Shown piece by piece: positions 10,766 through 21,083 of a stretch of 64,000 bases of DNA. Each line of letters starts with the position of its first letter. Position 1 is the stretch's first letter. Position numbers and translations under genes: made by a program. Location of the stretch: NCBI RefSeq assembly GCF_015350805.1, contig NZ_JADKSG010000002.1, positions 682,001-746,000 on the forward strand, read 5' to 3'. Below the pieces are notes generated by a model. It ran no database searches. It had not been told where the DNA came from and saw only the letters and a list, made by a program, of their open reading frames with translations. Source of the DNA: Herbiconiux sp. VKM Ac-1786 (GTDB lineage Bacteria > Actinomycetota > Actinomycetes > Actinomycetales > Microbacteriaceae).

Positions 10766-13168
10766 TCACTCCCGGTCGGAGACCAGCCCCCTCGAGCGGG
10801 CGATGCGATACCAGAGCTCGATCCCGGCCGCTCCCACGACGCCGACGCCGACCGCGAAGGCGAGACCCGGCAGCCCGGGCACCTCGAGGGCGAAGAAGTC
10901 CCGGGCGAGCGGGATCGTGAACGACACGGCGAAGGCGAGGGTGACCGAGCCGATCAGGGCGAGCCGCGCCTTCGAGAACGGCCGCGCCAGCACGCTCAGC
11001 ACCCAGAGCGAGACGATGAACAGGGTGATCGTCACGAGGCTGCGGGTCTCGTCCAGCGGCAGCAGCTCGCTCAGCACCGCGAACGAGGCGATCACGGCGG
11101 CCGAGGCGATCAGCCCCGACGGGATCGAGAAGCTCAGGATGCGCTTCAGCACGCCCGGGCGGTACCGCCGTCGGTTCGGCGCCAGAGCGAGGAAGAACGA
11201 CGGGATGCCGATGGCCAGCGTCGACACCAGCGTCATCTGCCGGGGCAGGAACGGGAAGCGCCAGAGCAGCACGGCGACCACCACGGCCAGCACGATGCCG
11301 TAGACGGTCTTCGTCAGGAACAGATTCGACACCCGCTCGACGTTGGCGATCACCCGGCGGGCGTAGTCGAGCACGGTCGGCAGGCGGTCGAAGCGGCCCT
11401 CGAGCAGCACGATCCGCGACACCGCACGGGTGGCCGGGGTGGCGTTGCCCATCGCGATGCCGAGGTCGGCGTCCTTGACGGCCATGGCGTCGTTGACGCC
11501 GTCGCCGGTCATCGCCACGGTGTGCCCGTCGGCCTGCAGTTGGTGCACGACCCGGCGCTTCTGCTCGGGGGCGACGCGGCCGTAGACGCTGGTGCCGGCC
11601 AGCGCCTTAACCAGCGACTCGTCCGAGACGAGGGTCGAGGCGTCCCGCGCCTCGCCGGGCAGGCCGAGCTCCCCCGCGATCGCGCCGACCGTGACCGGGT
11701 TGTCGCCCGAGAGCACCACGACCCGCACGCCCTGCTCGTCGAAGTAGTCCAGCGTCGGCCGCGCATCCGTTCGCACCGTCTCATGGAAGACCGCGATCGC
11801 GGCCGGCCGGAAGCCCTCGCCCGGGGTGACCCGCTCGGCGTAGTCGGAGGCCGTGCCCGCGCCGCGCCCGAGCGCGAGCGCACGGCGACCGCCGGAGGCG
11901 ATGCCCTGGGCGGCGGCGAGGGCATCCGGGAACCCCTCGAGCAGGCGTTCGGGGGCGCCGAGCAGCCAGGTCTCGCGGGAGCCGTCGCGGTCGAAGGTGA
12001 CGGCGCTGAAGGCGCGGCGCGAGTTGAACGGCAGCCGCTCGAGCACGGTGCCGCCGTCGGCGTCGAAGTGGGTTCGCAGGGCCAGCGCGGTCTGGTTCGC
12101 CGCCACGTCGTGGGCGATCAGGCCGAGCACCGCGTCGAGCTCGGTGTCGCCGAACGGCGGCGAGCCGTCGGCCGGGTCGATCGTGACGAGACGCTCGAAG
12201 CCGATCTCGCCGGTGGTGAGCGTGCCGGTCTTGTCGAGGCAGAGCACGTCGACCCGGGCCAGCACCTCGACCGCGGCGAGCTCCTGCACGAGCACCTTCT
12301 GCCGCCCGAGCTGGATCACGGCGACCCCGAACGCGAGGCTCGTCAGCAGCACCAGGCCCTCGGGGATCATGCCGACCACGGCGGCGACCGTGTCGATACC
12401 GGCCTGCCGGAAGTCCTCGGGGCTCGTGCCGTCGCCGCTGTAGGCTATGACGCGCCCGATCACGACGATCGCGATGATCGGCAGCAGTAGCCAGGTCAGG
12501 TACACCAGGATGCGCGTGGTGGCGGCCCGCAGCTCGGAGTACACCACGGAGTGGCGCTTGATCTCGCGGGTCAGCGTGTTGGCGTAGGAGTCGGCGCCGA
12601 CCGCGGTGACCGTCGCCTCGGCGGTACCGGAGACCACCAGCGAGCCCGACAGCACCTTGTCGCCCGCGCGCTTGGCGACGGGCTCGGACTCGCCGGTCAG
12701 CATCGACTCGTCGACCAGCAGGTCGCTGGCGCTGCCGAGGGTGGCGTCGGCGGTGACCTGGTCGCCCGGCCGCAGCAGCATCAGGTCGTCGAGCACGATC
12801 CGCTCGGGCCGCACGACGACGACCGCTCCCCCGCGGCGCACGGCCGTCTCGGGGGCCGAGAGCAGCGCCAGGCGCTCGAGGCTGCGCTTGGCGCGCAGCT
12901 CCTGCACGATGCCGATCAGCGAGTTGACGACCACGATGCCGAAGAAGAGCCCGTCGCCGAGGTCGCCGAGCAGCAGCACGGCGATGAAGCAGGCGGTGAG
13001 GATGCCGTTGAAGAACGTGAGCACGTTCTCCCTGAGGATGCTCGAGACCGACCGCGAGAGCGACGCGTCCTGCTCGTTCGTCTGCCCGCGGGCGACCCGC
13101 TCGGCGACCTCCTCGGCGCTCAGCCCCGGCGCTTCCCCCGCACCGACGCGCTCCCCTGGCGCGGCCAC
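10766..13168 (-). CDS. Cation-translocating P-type ATPase, CtpE-like
   Basis: An 800-residue P-type ATPase without heavy-metal-binding N-terminal domains. The phosphorylation motif CLDKTGTLTTGE is near residue 310, the transmembrane ion-site motif IPEGLVLLTS precedes it, and the hinge GDGVNDAMAVKDADLGIAMG is near residue 557. About eight to ten hydrophobic helices are visible. The PEGL signature and size fit the CtpE type, proposed to move calcium in mycobacteria; the ion here is unproven. The GTG at 13168 overlaps the DUF3159 stop (TAGTG), so the long upstream in-frame extension to 13390 is rejected. Confidence 0.88.
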   Translation of the reverse strand: MAAPGERVGAGEAPGLSAEEVAERVARGQTNEQDASLSRSVSSILRENVLTFFNGILTACFIAVLLLGDLGDGLFFGIVVVNSLIGIVQELRAKRSLERLALLSAPETAVRRGGAVVVVRPERIVLDDLMLLRPGDQVTADATLGSASDLLVDESMLTGESEPVAKRAGDKVLSGSLVVSGTAEATVTAVGADSYANTLTREIKRHSVVYSELRAATTRILVYLTWLLLPIIAIVVIGRVIAYSGDGTSPEDFRQAGIDTVAAVVGMIPEGLVLLTSLAFGVAVIQLGRQKVLVQELAAVEVLARVDVLCLDKTGTLTTGEIGFERLVTIDPADGSPPFGDTELDAVLGLIAHDVAANQTALALRTHFDADGGTVLERLPFNSRRAFSAVTFDRDGSRETWLLGAPERLLEGFPDALAAAQGIASGGRRALALGRGAGTASDYAERVTPGEGFRPAAIAVFHETVRTDARPTLDYFDEQGVRVVVLSGDNPVTVGAIAGELGLPGEARDASTLVSDESLVKALAGTSVYGRVAPEQKRRVVHQLQADGHTVAMTGDGVNDAMAVKDADLGIAMGNATPATRAVSRIVLLEGRFDRLPTVLDYARRVIANVERVSNLFLTKTVYGIVLAVVVAVLLWRFPFLPRQMTLVSTLAIGIPSFFLALAPNRRRYRPGVLKRILSFSIPSGLIASAAVIASFAVLSELLPLDETRSLVTITLFIVSLWVLSVLARPFSKARLALIGSVTLAFAVSFTIPLARDFFALEVPGLPGLAFAVGVGVVGAAGIELWYRIARSRGLVSDRE

Positions 13169-13923
13169 TACTCGGTCGTCTCGGTCGACTCGGTCGTCTC
13201 GGCCGTCAGCGGGTCGGAGGCCGGCTTCGAGTACGCCGCCCGCACGAGCAGCCAGGTCACCCAGAGCAGCCCCGCGTACAGCGGCACGCCCATGATCAGC
13301 TTCACCGATCCGAGCAGCGTCGTCTCGCCCGCGAGGTAGAGCGGGAGCTCGAACAGCAGCCGCGCGGCGAACAGCCCGACCCAGCACCACGTCGCCACCA
13401 GCACGACCCGGCCCTTGGCGGGATCGGTGCGGTAGCCGGCCGGGTCATTGGCGAGGAGCCCGACGATCACGCCGATCAGCGGCCGGCGCACGATCAGCGA
13501 GACCAGCAGCACGATCAGGCAGACGGTGTTGATCGCGATGCCGACGAGGAAGTTGTCCTCGGCGCGGCCGGTGAACAGCGCCAGGGCCGCCGAGACGCCG
13601 ACGCCGAGCAGGCCGGCGATGGCGGGCATCGGAGCGCTCCGCATGACGAGCCGCACGATGACGAAGACCACCGAGACGGCGACCGGTGCCACGACCGCGA
13701 GCACGAGGTCTTTCGTGAAGGTGTAGATCACGAGGAAGGCGAGCCCGGGCAGGATCGACTCGATCAGCCCGCGCACGCCGCCGATGGCCCGAAGCAGCGA
13801 CGAGCCCGACGGGGTCTCCCCCGGCTTCACCTGCCCGATGCCGGCGTTCCGGGCCGCCTGGGCGAACGCCTCGTGGAAAGTGGGCTGACGCTCCGCGTCG
13901 CGGCCAGGTTGGGCGTCGCTCAC
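13168..13923 (-). CDS. DUF3159 family membrane protein
   Basis: A 251-residue integral membrane protein with an acidic/polar N-terminus (residues 1-55) and six or so hydrophobic segments, for example GLAFLVIYTFTKDLVLAVVAPVAVSVVFV in pieces. The central RPLIGVIVGLLANDPAGYR is typical of DUF3159, a conserved actinobacterial family of unknown function usually next to dut and DUF3710, as here. GTG start, 4 bases after the DUF3710 stop. Its stop overlaps the ATPase start, so the two are likely coupled. The C-terminus ends in an acidic TETTESTETTE tail. Confidence 0.85.
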   Translation of the reverse strand: MSDAQPGRDAERQPTFHEAFAQAARNAGIGQVKPGETPSGSSLLRAIGGVRGLIESILPGLAFLVIYTFTKDLVLAVVAPVAVSVVFVIVRLVMRSAPMPAIAGLLGVGVSAALALFTGRAEDNFLVGIAINTVCLIVLLVSLIVRRPLIGVIVGLLANDPAGYRTDPAKGRVVLVATWCWVGLFAARLLFELPLYLAGETTLLGSVKLIMGVPLYAGLLWVTWLLVRAAYSKPASDPLTAETTESTETTE

Positions 13924-13927
13924 GGCG

Positions 13928-14617
13928 CTAGCCGGCAGCGGGCGTGGCGCCCGAGGCCGCGGTCTTCGGGATGCTCAGCGGGATCAGGTCGCGCGGCGGC
14001 ATCGGCTGCGTGCCGCGCACGACGACGACGCTGCGGAACAGCTCCTCGACGGCCGCCTTGGCGGTGGGGTTCTGGATGGCCTCGCCGGCGATCACGCCGC
14101 GCAGCAGCCAGCGCGGGCCGTCGACGCCGATGAACCGGGCGATCCGCATGCCCTGCGTGCCGTCGGGCGCCGTGGCCGGCACCCCGGCCACGAGCTCGGG
14201 GCCGAACGGGCCCACCTGCGCGGTGCTCTTGCCGCCCTGCTTGAGGATCTGGTCCTCGATCTGCTCGCGGATCTCGTTCCACAGCCCGGTGGAACGAGGA
14301 GCGGCGAACGCCTGCACCTGCAGCGTCGATCCGGCGTAGTCGAGCCCGACCGCGACGACGCGGTTGGTGCCCTCCTCCACCTCCAGGCGCAGGTGCAGCC
14401 CCTCGCGGGGCAGGATCTTGAGGCCGCCGAGGTCGACGTAGGGCCGGGCGGGGCTCGCCTCGGTGGCGTCGAAGGGGCCGTCGGTGGCACGGTCGGCGGG
14501 CGCGGACTTGGCGTCGCGGTCGACGACCTCCGCGGCGTCGTCACCGGTGGCGGCGTCGTCGGTGGTCGCCAGCTCGCCCTCGGTGGGCTCTTCTGGAACG
14601 AGTTCGTTGTCGGTCAT
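13928..14617 (-). CDS. DUF3710 domain-containing protein
   Basis: A 229-residue soluble protein. Residues 1-60 are acidic and low-complexity; the conserved part begins RPYVDLGGLKILPREGLHLRLEV and runs to VVVRGTQPMPPRDLIPL. This matches DUF3710, an actinobacterial family of unknown function. The ATG at 14617 overlaps the dut stop (ATGA), so it is translationally coupled to dUTPase, an arrangement I recall as conserved (dut followed by Rv2696c in M. tuberculosis). No catalytic motif is recognisable. Confidence 0.88.
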   Translation of the reverse strand: MTDNELVPEEPTEGELATTDDAATGDDAAEVVDRDAKSAPADRATDGPFDATEASPARPYVDLGGLKILPREGLHLRLEVEEGTNRVVAVGLDYAGSTLQVQAFAAPRSTGLWNEIREQIEDQILKQGGKSTAQVGPFGPELVAGVPATAPDGTQGMRIARFIGVDGPRWLLRGVIAGEAIQNPTAKAAVEELFRSVVVVRGTQPMPPRDLIPLSIPKTAASGATPAAG

Positions 14618-15072
14618 GACTGGTTTCCGTTCGTGGGCGACGAGTATCCGGTCGACCCGAAGCCGCCCTGCCCGCGATCGCTCCCGGGGAGCGTCTCGAC
14701 GGGTACGAACACGGCTCGTGTCACCGGCATCACGATCAGTTGCGCGATTCTGTCGCCGACGGCGATATCGTACGGCACTGCGCTGTCGGTGTTGAGGAGG
14801 GCGACCTTGATCTCGCCGCGGTAGCCCGCGTCGACGGTGCCGGGCGCGTTGACGATCGTGATGCCGTGCTTCGCGGCGAGACCCGATCGGGGCACCACGA
14901 AGGCGGCGAAGCCGTCGGGCAGCGCGATGGCCACGCCGGTGCCGACGAGCCGCCGCTCCCCCGGGGTGAGCGTGAACGCCTCGGCCGAGCGGAGGTCGGC
15001 TCCCGCGTCTCCCGGGTGGGCGTACTCCGGCACCTCGGGCGCCGTGATCAGGATCTCGGTGGTGGATGTCAC
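14614..15072 (-). CDS. dut: Deoxyuridine 5'-triphosphate nucleotidohydrolase (dUTPase)
   Basis: Hydrolyses dUTP to dUMP and pyrophosphate, keeping uracil out of DNA and feeding thymidylate synthesis. The 152-residue trimeric dUTPase shows all five motifs: PGDAGADLRS (1), VVPRSGLAAKHGI (2), GTVDAGYRGEIKV (3), GDRIAQLIV (4) and the C-terminal RGQGGFGSTG (5). The GTG at 15072 has no Shine-Dalgarno; a TAGCCT box is six bases upstream, so it is probably leaderless. Confidence 0.96.
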   Translation of the reverse strand: MTSTTEILITAPEVPEYAHPGDAGADLRSAEAFTLTPGERRLVGTGVAIALPDGFAAFVVPRSGLAAKHGITIVNAPGTVDAGYRGEIKVALLNTDSAVPYDIAVGDRIAQLIVMPVTRAVFVPVETLPGSDRGQGGFGSTGYSSPTNGNQS

Positions 15073-15078
15073 GAGACG

Positions 15079-15084
15079 AGGCTA
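15079..15084 (-). promoter_or_regulatory. -10 box of the leaderless dut promoter
   Basis: On the minus strand TAGCCT is followed by CGTCTC and then the GTG start at 15072, placing the transcription start at the start codon. Confidence 0.55.
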
Positions 15085-15140
15085 GGGCATCCGCTCCCCG
15101 CCTGTCGGGCCCCACCCGCAAAGGATGATCGAATAGAGCC

Positions 15141-15587
15141 ATGTCGCACTATCGGGAACGGCTCACCCCGTCGCTCTGGGTCTTCGTGGCCACCGCCCTC
15201 GTCATCCCCGCGAGCATCCTGGTGTTCGCGCCGGTGACCGCGGTGCCGGGGCTCGTCGTCGGCACCGCCGTGGGGCTCGTGCTCTACGCCGGGGTGCTGG
15301 CCGTGCTGGTGGCGACCGCTCCGGTGATCGAGGTGTCGGGGGGCCGGCTGAGGGTCGGCCGCGCATCCATCGCCCTCGATCTTCTCGGCGGATGCACGGC
15401 TTACGAGGGCCCGGAGGCCTTCGCCGAGCGGGGTACCCGTCTCGACGCCCGGGCGTTCCTGTGCATCCGCGGCTGGATCAAGCCGGTGGTTAAAATGCGA
15501 ATCGCCGATCCGCAGGACCCGACACCCTACTGGCTGGTGTCGAGCCGGCGTCCCGGCGATCTCATCGATGCGGTGACGGTGCGCTAG
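15141..15587 (+). CDS. DUF3093 family membrane protein
   Basis: A 148-residue protein starting SHYRERLTPSLWVF, typical of DUF3093, with two hydrophobic segments (about residues 12-33 and 38-60) and then a soluble C-terminal part containing ISGGR-like VSGGRLRVGRASI and CIRGWIKPVVKM. Function unknown. It is divergent from dut across 68 bases, a neighbour relation I recall from other actinobacteria (Rv2698 beside dut). Confidence 0.82.
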   Translation: MSHYRERLTPSLWVFVATALVIPASILVFAPVTAVPGLVVGTAVGLVLYAGVLAVLVATAPVIEVSGGRLRVGRASIALDLLGGCTAYEGPEAFAERGTRLDARAFLCIRGWIKPVVKMRIADPQDPTPYWLVSSRRPGDLIDAVTVR

Positions 15588-15609
15588 GCGCGCCTCGCGC
15601 GAAGGGCCT

Positions 15610-15903
15610 CTAGGAGGCGCACTCCACGCAGATGGCGCCGAGCTTCTCCTCGTGATCGATCTGCGAGCGGTGCTTCACCAGGAAGCAGCTCACACAGGTG
15701 AACTCGTCGGCCTGCGGGGGCAGGACGACGACATCCAGGTCGAGGTCGGAGAGGTCGGCCCCGGGGAGTTCGAAACCACCCGGGTTGTCGGCGTCATCGA
15801 CATCTACGACGCCGGACATCTTGTCCGGAACTCGCTCCTTCAGCGCTTCGATCGAGTCCGAGTCGTCGTCGGTCTTGCGCGGTGCGTCGTAATCAGTCGC
15901 CAT
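15610..15903 (-). CDS. DUF4193 family zinc-ribbon-like protein
   Basis: A 97-residue acidic protein beginning MATDYDAPRKTDDD. The C-terminal half carries two CxxC pairs (FTCVSCFLV and AICVECAS) that could bind zinc. This is the conserved actinobacterial DUF4193 family; its role is unknown. The ATG at 15903 matches the usual family N-terminus; an ATG two codons upstream (15907-15909) is also possible. It is divergent from sepH. Confidence 0.87.
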   Translation of the reverse strand: MATDYDAPRKTDDDSDSIEALKERVPDKMSGVVDVDDADNPGGFELPGADLSDLDLDVVVLPPQADEFTCVSCFLVKHRSQIDHEEKLGAICVECAS

Positions 15904-16104
15904 GCCCATCCACTTCTTGAATACAGCCGTTTAACCAAATCGGCGGCGTTAGTTTGCATCATTGATGCCCGAATAGCAAACCGTCGAATGAGCAATGAAT
16001 ACTCATGGCGCCATCAACTTCCGGCACGCCCGGAACATTCCCTCGTGCGGGCCGCACCGCATGGCATCCTGTCAGCGAACAGTGACCTCTGGAGGCCTTC
16101 CACC

Positions 16105-17313
16105 ATGCAGGATCTAACGGTAATCGGAGTCGAGAACGGGGCGTTGATCGTCTCGAGCGACGGCGGGGAGCGTTTCCGCATCGTCATCGACGACGTGCTC
16201 CAATCCCGGCTCCGTGCGAGCATCGCGTCCGCGCAGGGCGGAAAGAAGGTCTCGCCGCGCGAGATCCAGATGCACATCCGCGCCGGGCTGTCGGCCGTCG
16301 AGGTCGCCGAGCTCACCGGGGCCGACGTCGAGTACGTCGAGCGCTTCGAGGGGCCCGTGCTCGCCGAGCGCCAGTTCATGGTCGACTCCGCCCTGCGGGT
16401 GCCCGTGCAGCCCACCTCCCCCGCCGACCCGCTCGGCGAGGAGCCGCTGTCGACCTTCGGCGACGCGCTCGAGGAGCGCCTCGAGGGCCTCGACGCGAAG
16501 GACGTGCGCTGGGCGAGCTGGAAGGACGAGTCGGGCTGGATCGTCAAGCTCACCTTCACCTCCCGCGAGATCGAGCACGACGCCCGCTGGCAGTTCGACC
16601 CGAAGCGCCACGTGCTCACCCCCCTGAACAACGAGGCCACCACGCTCTCCCGGCACGGCGAGCTGACCGAGGGGCTCATCCCGCGGCTGCGCGCGGTGTC
16701 GGCGAACGACGGCCAGCGCTTCGACAGCGGCGCCTTCGACCCGCTCGACGACCGCGGTGCCGACTCCGAGACGACTCCGGATGCGCACGCCGAGCCCACG
16801 GCACCCGCCGCACCCGCCCCGTCCGAGACCCCGACCACCGTGGTGGGTGCGAGCCGCCTGCTGCGCGACCCCTCCCGCGAGGCGGCCGGACGGGCCGAGA
16901 ACCGACCCTTCGACGCCTTCGCCGTGAAGCGCTCCGACGACGAGCCGGCCGACCACAACCAGACCGCCGACCTGCTCGAGGCGCTGCGGCGCCGGCGGGG
17001 CGAGCGCGAGGCGGCGGCGTCCGAGCCCGAGGAGACGGCCGAGCATCCGGTCTTCGGCGGGCCGCGGGCCCTCGACCGCGAGTCGACGGGCGGTGCCGAT
17101 CGCGACGACGCCCAGCAGATCGCCGACCTGTTCGGCCCCGAGGCCGGCGACACCCCGCTCGACGGCCTGGGCTCCGAGCTGGCCGACGCACCGGCCGGCA
17201 AGGGCGGGCGCGGGGCGACCGGCCCGCAGCCCCGGGCGAAGCGCCAGCGCGCGTCGATGCCGAGCTGGGACGAGATCGTCTTCGGCGCCCGCAGCGACGA
17301 CGACCCGGCCTAG
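16105..17313 (+). CDS. sepH: Septation protein SepH
   Basis: SepH is an actinobacterial cell-division protein that stimulates FtsZ assembly. The 402-residue product begins MQDLTVIGVENGALIVSS and contains a helix-turn-helix-like DUF3071 domain in residues 1-165 (REIQMHIRAGLSAVEVAELTGADVEYVERFEGP). The rest is an Ala/Pro/Glu-rich, probably disordered tail ending in a basic stretch (QPRAKRQRASMPSWDEIVFG) that is conserved in the family. The ATG at 16105 follows CTGGAGG at 16089-16095. The 195-base upstream gap is shared with DUF4193 and holds only AT-rich promoter-like sequence. Confidence 0.9.
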   Translation: MQDLTVIGVENGALIVSSDGGERFRIVIDDVLQSRLRASIASAQGGKKVSPREIQMHIRAGLSAVEVAELTGADVEYVERFEGPVLAERQFMVDSALRVPVQPTSPADPLGEEPLSTFGDALEERLEGLDAKDVRWASWKDESGWIVKLTFTSREIEHDARWQFDPKRHVLTPLNNEATTLSRHGELTEGLIPRLRAVSANDGQRFDSGAFDPLDDRGADSETTPDAHAEPTAPAAPAPSETPTTVVGASRLLRDPSREAAGRAENRPFDAFAVKRSDDEPADHNQTADLLEALRRRRGEREAAASEPEETAEHPVFGGPRALDRESTGGADRDDAQQIADLFGPEAGDTPLDGLGSELADAPAGKGGRGATGPQPRAKRQRASMPSWDEIVFGARSDDDPA

Positions 17314-17345
17314 GCGGACGCCGGCCGGGGCGGTTCCGGCCGCGA

Positions 17346-18506
17346 CTAGCGGGCGAACGCTCCGGCGCGCAAGAGCGGAACCATCGTCTCCTCGTCGGTG
17401 AGCGAGCCGTGCTGGCCGATCATCGACTGCCCCGTCGTGTCGCCGCCGCGTCCGTCGTAGTACGCGACCAGCTTGCGGGCGGCGACGATCACGTCGCCGA
17501 TCCGCGGCCGCACCTCGTCGTCGACCGTGGGGCCGAACCAGCCGGCGGCGACGGCCTCGTCGCGCGTCGCGATCCAGGCCCGGGAGCCCTCGGCGGCGCG
17601 CCAGGCGTCGGCCAGGCGGTCGGCGGCGGCACGGGCATCCGGAGCCGGCAGAGCGGGGTCGAGGTAGAGCTGCACGCAGCGCGGGTCGCCGCCGATGTGG
17701 CGCACGCCCTCGACGAGCGACGGCACCTCGCCGAAGAGCACGTGCCCCGTGACGGGCACGTCGACGACGCCGTGGTCGGCGGTGAGCAGCAGGCCCTCGC
17801 CGCGCCGCAGCTGCGACACGAAGCCGCCGTAGGCCTGGTCGAGCGTCTCGAGGGTGGCGAGCCAGCGGTCGGACTCCCAGCCCTTCGCGTGCGCGAGCTG
17901 GTCGAGCTCGGGCACGTAGAGATAGACGATGCGCCGGCCGCTCTGGTCGAGCAGGCGGCGGGCTGCGGCGAAGCGCTCGGCGATGGAGCCGGCGGGCACG
18001 TACTCGGCGCCGCGCAGGATGGCCTGCGTGAGGCCCGAGGTCGCGTACTTGGCGGGCCCGACGGTGTTCGAGGGGATACCCGCGGCGCGGAGCTGCTCGA
18101 AGACGGTGGGGCGGCGCTGCCAGGTGGCCGGGTCCATGGTCTCCGACCAGCCCGAGAGCTGGTTCACGACGGCGTTCGCGTGCGGCACGAGCGCCGTGTA
18201 GCCGACGATGCCGTGCTCGCCGGGCCGCGTGCCGGTCGTCAGCGACGAGAGGGCGGCGGCCGTGGTGGTCGGGAAGCCGCTGACGAGGCTGGAGCGCTTG
18301 GTGAGAGCGGCGGTCAGGGAGCGGGCGTGACCGGCTCGGGCCCGGAGGGCGGCCGTGCCGAGACCGTCGACCAGCACGACGACGATGCGCTCGGCCGCGG
18401 GGAGGTCGAGGGCGTTCGGCTCGCCCGCCAGTGCCCGCGTGCAACTCGGCAACACGTCGGCGAGCGTCAGCTCCCCCGCCGCGCGCGTCGGTAGCATGGT
18501 GACCAT
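17346..18506 (-). CDS. Alkaline phosphatase superfamily (nucleotide pyrophosphatase/phosphodiesterase-like) protein
   Basis: A 386-residue protein of the type I phosphodiesterase / nucleotide pyrophosphatase fold. The metal-binding start [10 protein letters not shown], the nucleophile region [17 protein letters not shown] (Thr), [14 protein letters not shown] and [11 protein letters not shown] with metal-binding Asp/His pairs are all present. The substrate is unknown. No signal peptide is visible. The ATG at 18506 has a CAGACT box seven bases upstream and may be leaderless; an ATG three codons later is an alternative. It converges with sepH. Confidence 0.85.
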   Translation of the reverse strand: MVTMLPTRAAGELTLADVLPSCTRALAGEPNALDLPAAERIVVVLVDGLGTAALRARAGHARSLTAALTKRSSLVSGFPTTTAAALSSLTTGTRPGEHGIVGYTALVPHANAVVNQLSGWSETMDPATWQRRPTVFEQLRAAGIPSNTVGPAKYATSGLTQAILRGAEYVPAGSIAERFAAARRLLDQSGRRIVYLYVPELDQLAHAKGWESDRWLATLETLDQAYGGFVSQLRRGEGLLLTADHGVVDVPVTGHVLFGEVPSLVEGVRHIGGDPRCVQLYLDPALPAPDARAAADRLADAWRAAEGSRAWIATRDEAVAAGWFGPTVDDEVRPRIGDVIVAARKLVAYYDGRGGDTTGQSMIGQHGSLTDEETMVPLLRAGAFAR

Positions 18507-18581
18507 TCGGCCAAGTCTGGCACACGACCTCCAGCCCCGCCCCTGCATCCGGGCGTGCGCGGCTCCACGAGAAACCATGGA

Positions 18582-21056
18582 ATGACAGCAGCGAAGAACG
18601 ATCCGTCCGAAGCCGTCGTCGAGAAGATCCTCGACGTCGACGTCTCGACGGAGATGCAGGACTCGTTCCTCGAGTACGCGTACTCGGTCATCTACTCCCG
18701 CGCCCTGCCCGATGCCCGCGACGGCCTGAAGCCCGTGCAGCGCCGCATCCTGTACATGATGAGCGACATGGGCCTGCGCCCCGACCGCGGGCACGTCAAG
18801 AGCGCCCGCGTCGTGGGCGAGGTGATGGGCAAGCTGCACCCGCACGGCGACACCGCCATCTACGACGCCCTGGTGCGCCTCGCGCAGTCCTGGACGATGC
18901 GGGTGCCGCTCGTCGACGGCCACGGCAACTTCGGCTCGCTCGACGACGGCCCCGCCGCCTCGCGCTACACCGAGGCCCGCCTCGACGCGGCCGCCATGGC
19001 CATGGTCGAGAACCTCGACGAGGACGTCGTGGAGTTCGTGCCGAACTACGACAACCAGCTCACCCAGCCCGACGTGCTCCCCGCGGCCATCCCGAACCTG
19101 CTCGTCAACGGCACCACGGGCATCGCGGTCGGCATGGCCACCAACATGGCCCCGCACAACCTGATCGAGGTCGTCGCCGGGGCCCGCTACCTGCTCGAGC
19201 ACCCCGATGCCTCGCTCGACGAGCTGATGTCGTTCATCCCGGGCCCCGACCTGCCGGGCGGCGGCACCATCGTGGGCCTGGCCGGCGTGCGCGACGCCTA
19301 CGAGACGGGCCGCGGCGCCTTCAAGACCCGGGCGAAGGTCTCGGTCGAGAACCTCACCGCCCGCAAGGTGGGCCTCGTCGTCACCGAGCTGCCCTACCTC
19401 GTCGGCCCCGAGAAGGTGATCGCCAAGATCAAGGACGGCGTCACCTCGAAGAAGCTGCAGGGCATCAGCGACGTCACCGACCTCACCGACCGCACCCACG
19501 GGCTGCGCCTCGTGATCGGCATCAAGACCGGCTTCAACCCGGAGGCGGTGCTCGAGCAGCTCTACAAGCTCACCCCGCTCGAGGACGGCTTCAACATCAA
19601 CAACGTGGCGCTCGTCGACGGCGGGCCGCTGACGCTCGGCCTCCGCGACCTGCTGATCGTCTACATCAACCACCGCATCGACGTGGTCACCCGGCGCACC
19701 CGCTACCGTCTGGCGCGCCGTAACGAGCGCCTGCACCTCGTCGAGGGTCTCCTGATCGCCATCCTCGACATCGACGAGGTGATCCAGGTCATCCGCACGA
19801 GCGACGACAGCGAGGCCGCCCGCGCCCGCCTGATCGAGGTCTTCGAGCTGAGCGTGCTGCAGGCCGACTACATCCTCGAGCTGCGCCTGCGCCGCCTGAC
19901 GAAGTTCTCGCTGATCGAGCTCGAGGCCGAGCGCGACCGCCTGCGCGAGGAGATCGCGCAGCTCGAGGCGCTGCTCGGCGACCCCGCGCTCATCCGCCGG
20001 GCCGTCTCCGACGAGCTCGAGGAGGTGGCCGAGAAGTTCGGCACCCCGCGCCGCACCCTGCTCACCGAGGCGCGACCGCAGGCGCCGGCCTCACGGCGCT
20101 CGCAGCCCGTGCTCGAGGTCGCCGATGCGCCGTGCACCGTCTACCTCAGCACGACGGGCCGCGTGCTCCGGGTCGACCGGGAGGAGCCGGCGGACGGCTC
20201 CGGCGGGTCGACGGGCCCCGTCGTGGGCGCCCGCCGCAGCAAGCACGACGCCATCCGCAGCGAGGTCACGACGACCCGCCGCTCCGAGGTCGGGGCGATC
20301 ACCGACACGGGCCGGCTGATCAGGATGCCCGTGCTCGACCTCCCCGCGGCGCCCGCCAACTCGGTGCAGCTCGGTGCCGGGGTGCGCGTCAGCGACTACC
20401 TCGCCCTCGACGCCAAGCGCGAGAAGATCGTGGGCCTGGTCTCGCTCACCTCGGCGGTCCCCGTCGCGCTCGGCACGGCCCAGGGGGTCGTCAAGCGCGT
20501 CGCCGCCGGCGCCTACCCCGCGAAGCCCGACTTCGAGGTCATCGCGCTGAAGCCCGGCGACAAGGTCGTCGGCGTCGCGCAGCACTCCGAGGACGACGAG
20601 CTGGTCTTCATCACCTCGGATGCGCAGCTGCTGCGCTTCTTCCAGGCGAGCGTGCGGCCGCAGGGCGTCACCGCGGGCGGCATGGCCGGCATCAACCTGG
20701 GCTCCGGCGCCTCGGTGATCTTCTTCGGCTCGGTGCCCGACACGGGAGACGCCGTCGTCGTGACGATCGCCGGGAGCACCGCGACGCTCGCCGGCGCCGA
20801 CCCGGGCACCGGCAAGGTGTCGGAGTTCACCGAGTTCCCGCCGAAGGGCCGGGCGACCGGCGGCGTGCGGGCCCACCGCTTCCTGAAGGGCGAGGACCTG
20901 CTCACCGTGGCCTGGGCGGGGCCGGCTCCGGCGCTCGCCGTCGCCAACGACGGCGCCGCCCGGACCCTCCCCGAGGTCGGGGCCCGGCGCGATGCGTCGG
21001 GAGTGGGTCTGGGCGGCGTCGTGGGGTCGGTCGGGGCCGAGCGCTCAGCGAGCTGA
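18582..21056 (+). CDS. parC: DNA topoisomerase IV / gyrase-type subunit A
   Basis: Type IIA topoisomerase breaking-rejoining subunit, which passes one duplex through another with ParE. The 824-residue protein has the winged-helix core ([14 protein letters not shown]), the catalytic tyrosine in [10 protein letters not shown], a coiled-coil arm, and a C-terminal beta-pinwheel (residues about 500-820) with repeats such as [11 protein letters not shown]. No canonical gyrase GyrA-box is obvious, and the paired parE 0.5 kb downstream supports topoisomerase IV rather than gyrase. The ATG at 18582 gives [12 protein letters not shown]; an upstream in-frame ATG at 18555 is less likely. Confidence 0.9.
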   Translation: MTAAKNDPSEAVVEKILDVDVSTEMQDSFLEYAYSVIYSRALPDARDGLKPVQRRILYMMSDMGLRPDRGHVKSARVVGEVMGKLHPHGDTAIYDALVRLAQSWTMRVPLVDGHGNFGSLDDGPAASRYTEARLDAAAMAMVENLDEDVVEFVPNYDNQLTQPDVLPAAIPNLLVNGTTGIAVGMATNMAPHNLIEVVAGARYLLEHPDASLDELMSFIPGPDLPGGGTIVGLAGVRDAYETGRGAFKTRAKVSVENLTARKVGLVVTELPYLVGPEKVIAKIKDGVTSKKLQGISDVTDLTDRTHGLRLVIGIKTGFNPEAVLEQLYKLTPLEDGFNINNVALVDGGPLTLGLRDLLIVYINHRIDVVTRRTRYRLARRNERLHLVEGLLIAILDIDEVIQVIRTSDDSEAARARLIEVFELSVLQADYILELRLRRLTKFSLIELEAERDRLREEIAQLEALLGDPALIRRAVSDELEEVAEKFGTPRRTLLTEARPQAPASRRSQPVLEVADAPCTVYLSTTGRVLRVDREEPADGSGGSTGPVVGARRSKHDAIRSEVTTTRRSEVGAITDTGRLIRMPVLDLPAAPANSVQLGAGVRVSDYLALDAKREKIVGLVSLTSAVPVALGTAQGVVKRVAAGAYPAKPDFEVIALKPGDKVVGVAQHSEDDELVFITSDAQLLRFFQASVRPQGVTAGGMAGINLGSGASVIFFGSVPDTGDAVVVTIAGSTATLAGADPGTGKVSEFTEFPPKGRATGGVRAHRFLKGEDLLTVAWAGPAPALAVANDGAARTLPEVGARRDASGVGLGGVVGSVGAERSAS

Positions 21057-21083
21057 CGGAGCGGCGAGCTGACGGAGCGGCTG

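Noticed and set aside
13169-13390. N-terminal extension of the P-type ATPase
   Set aside because: It overlaps the conserved end of DUF3159 on the same strand, in another frame, and is an Ala/Arg/Asp-rich text without family resemblance.
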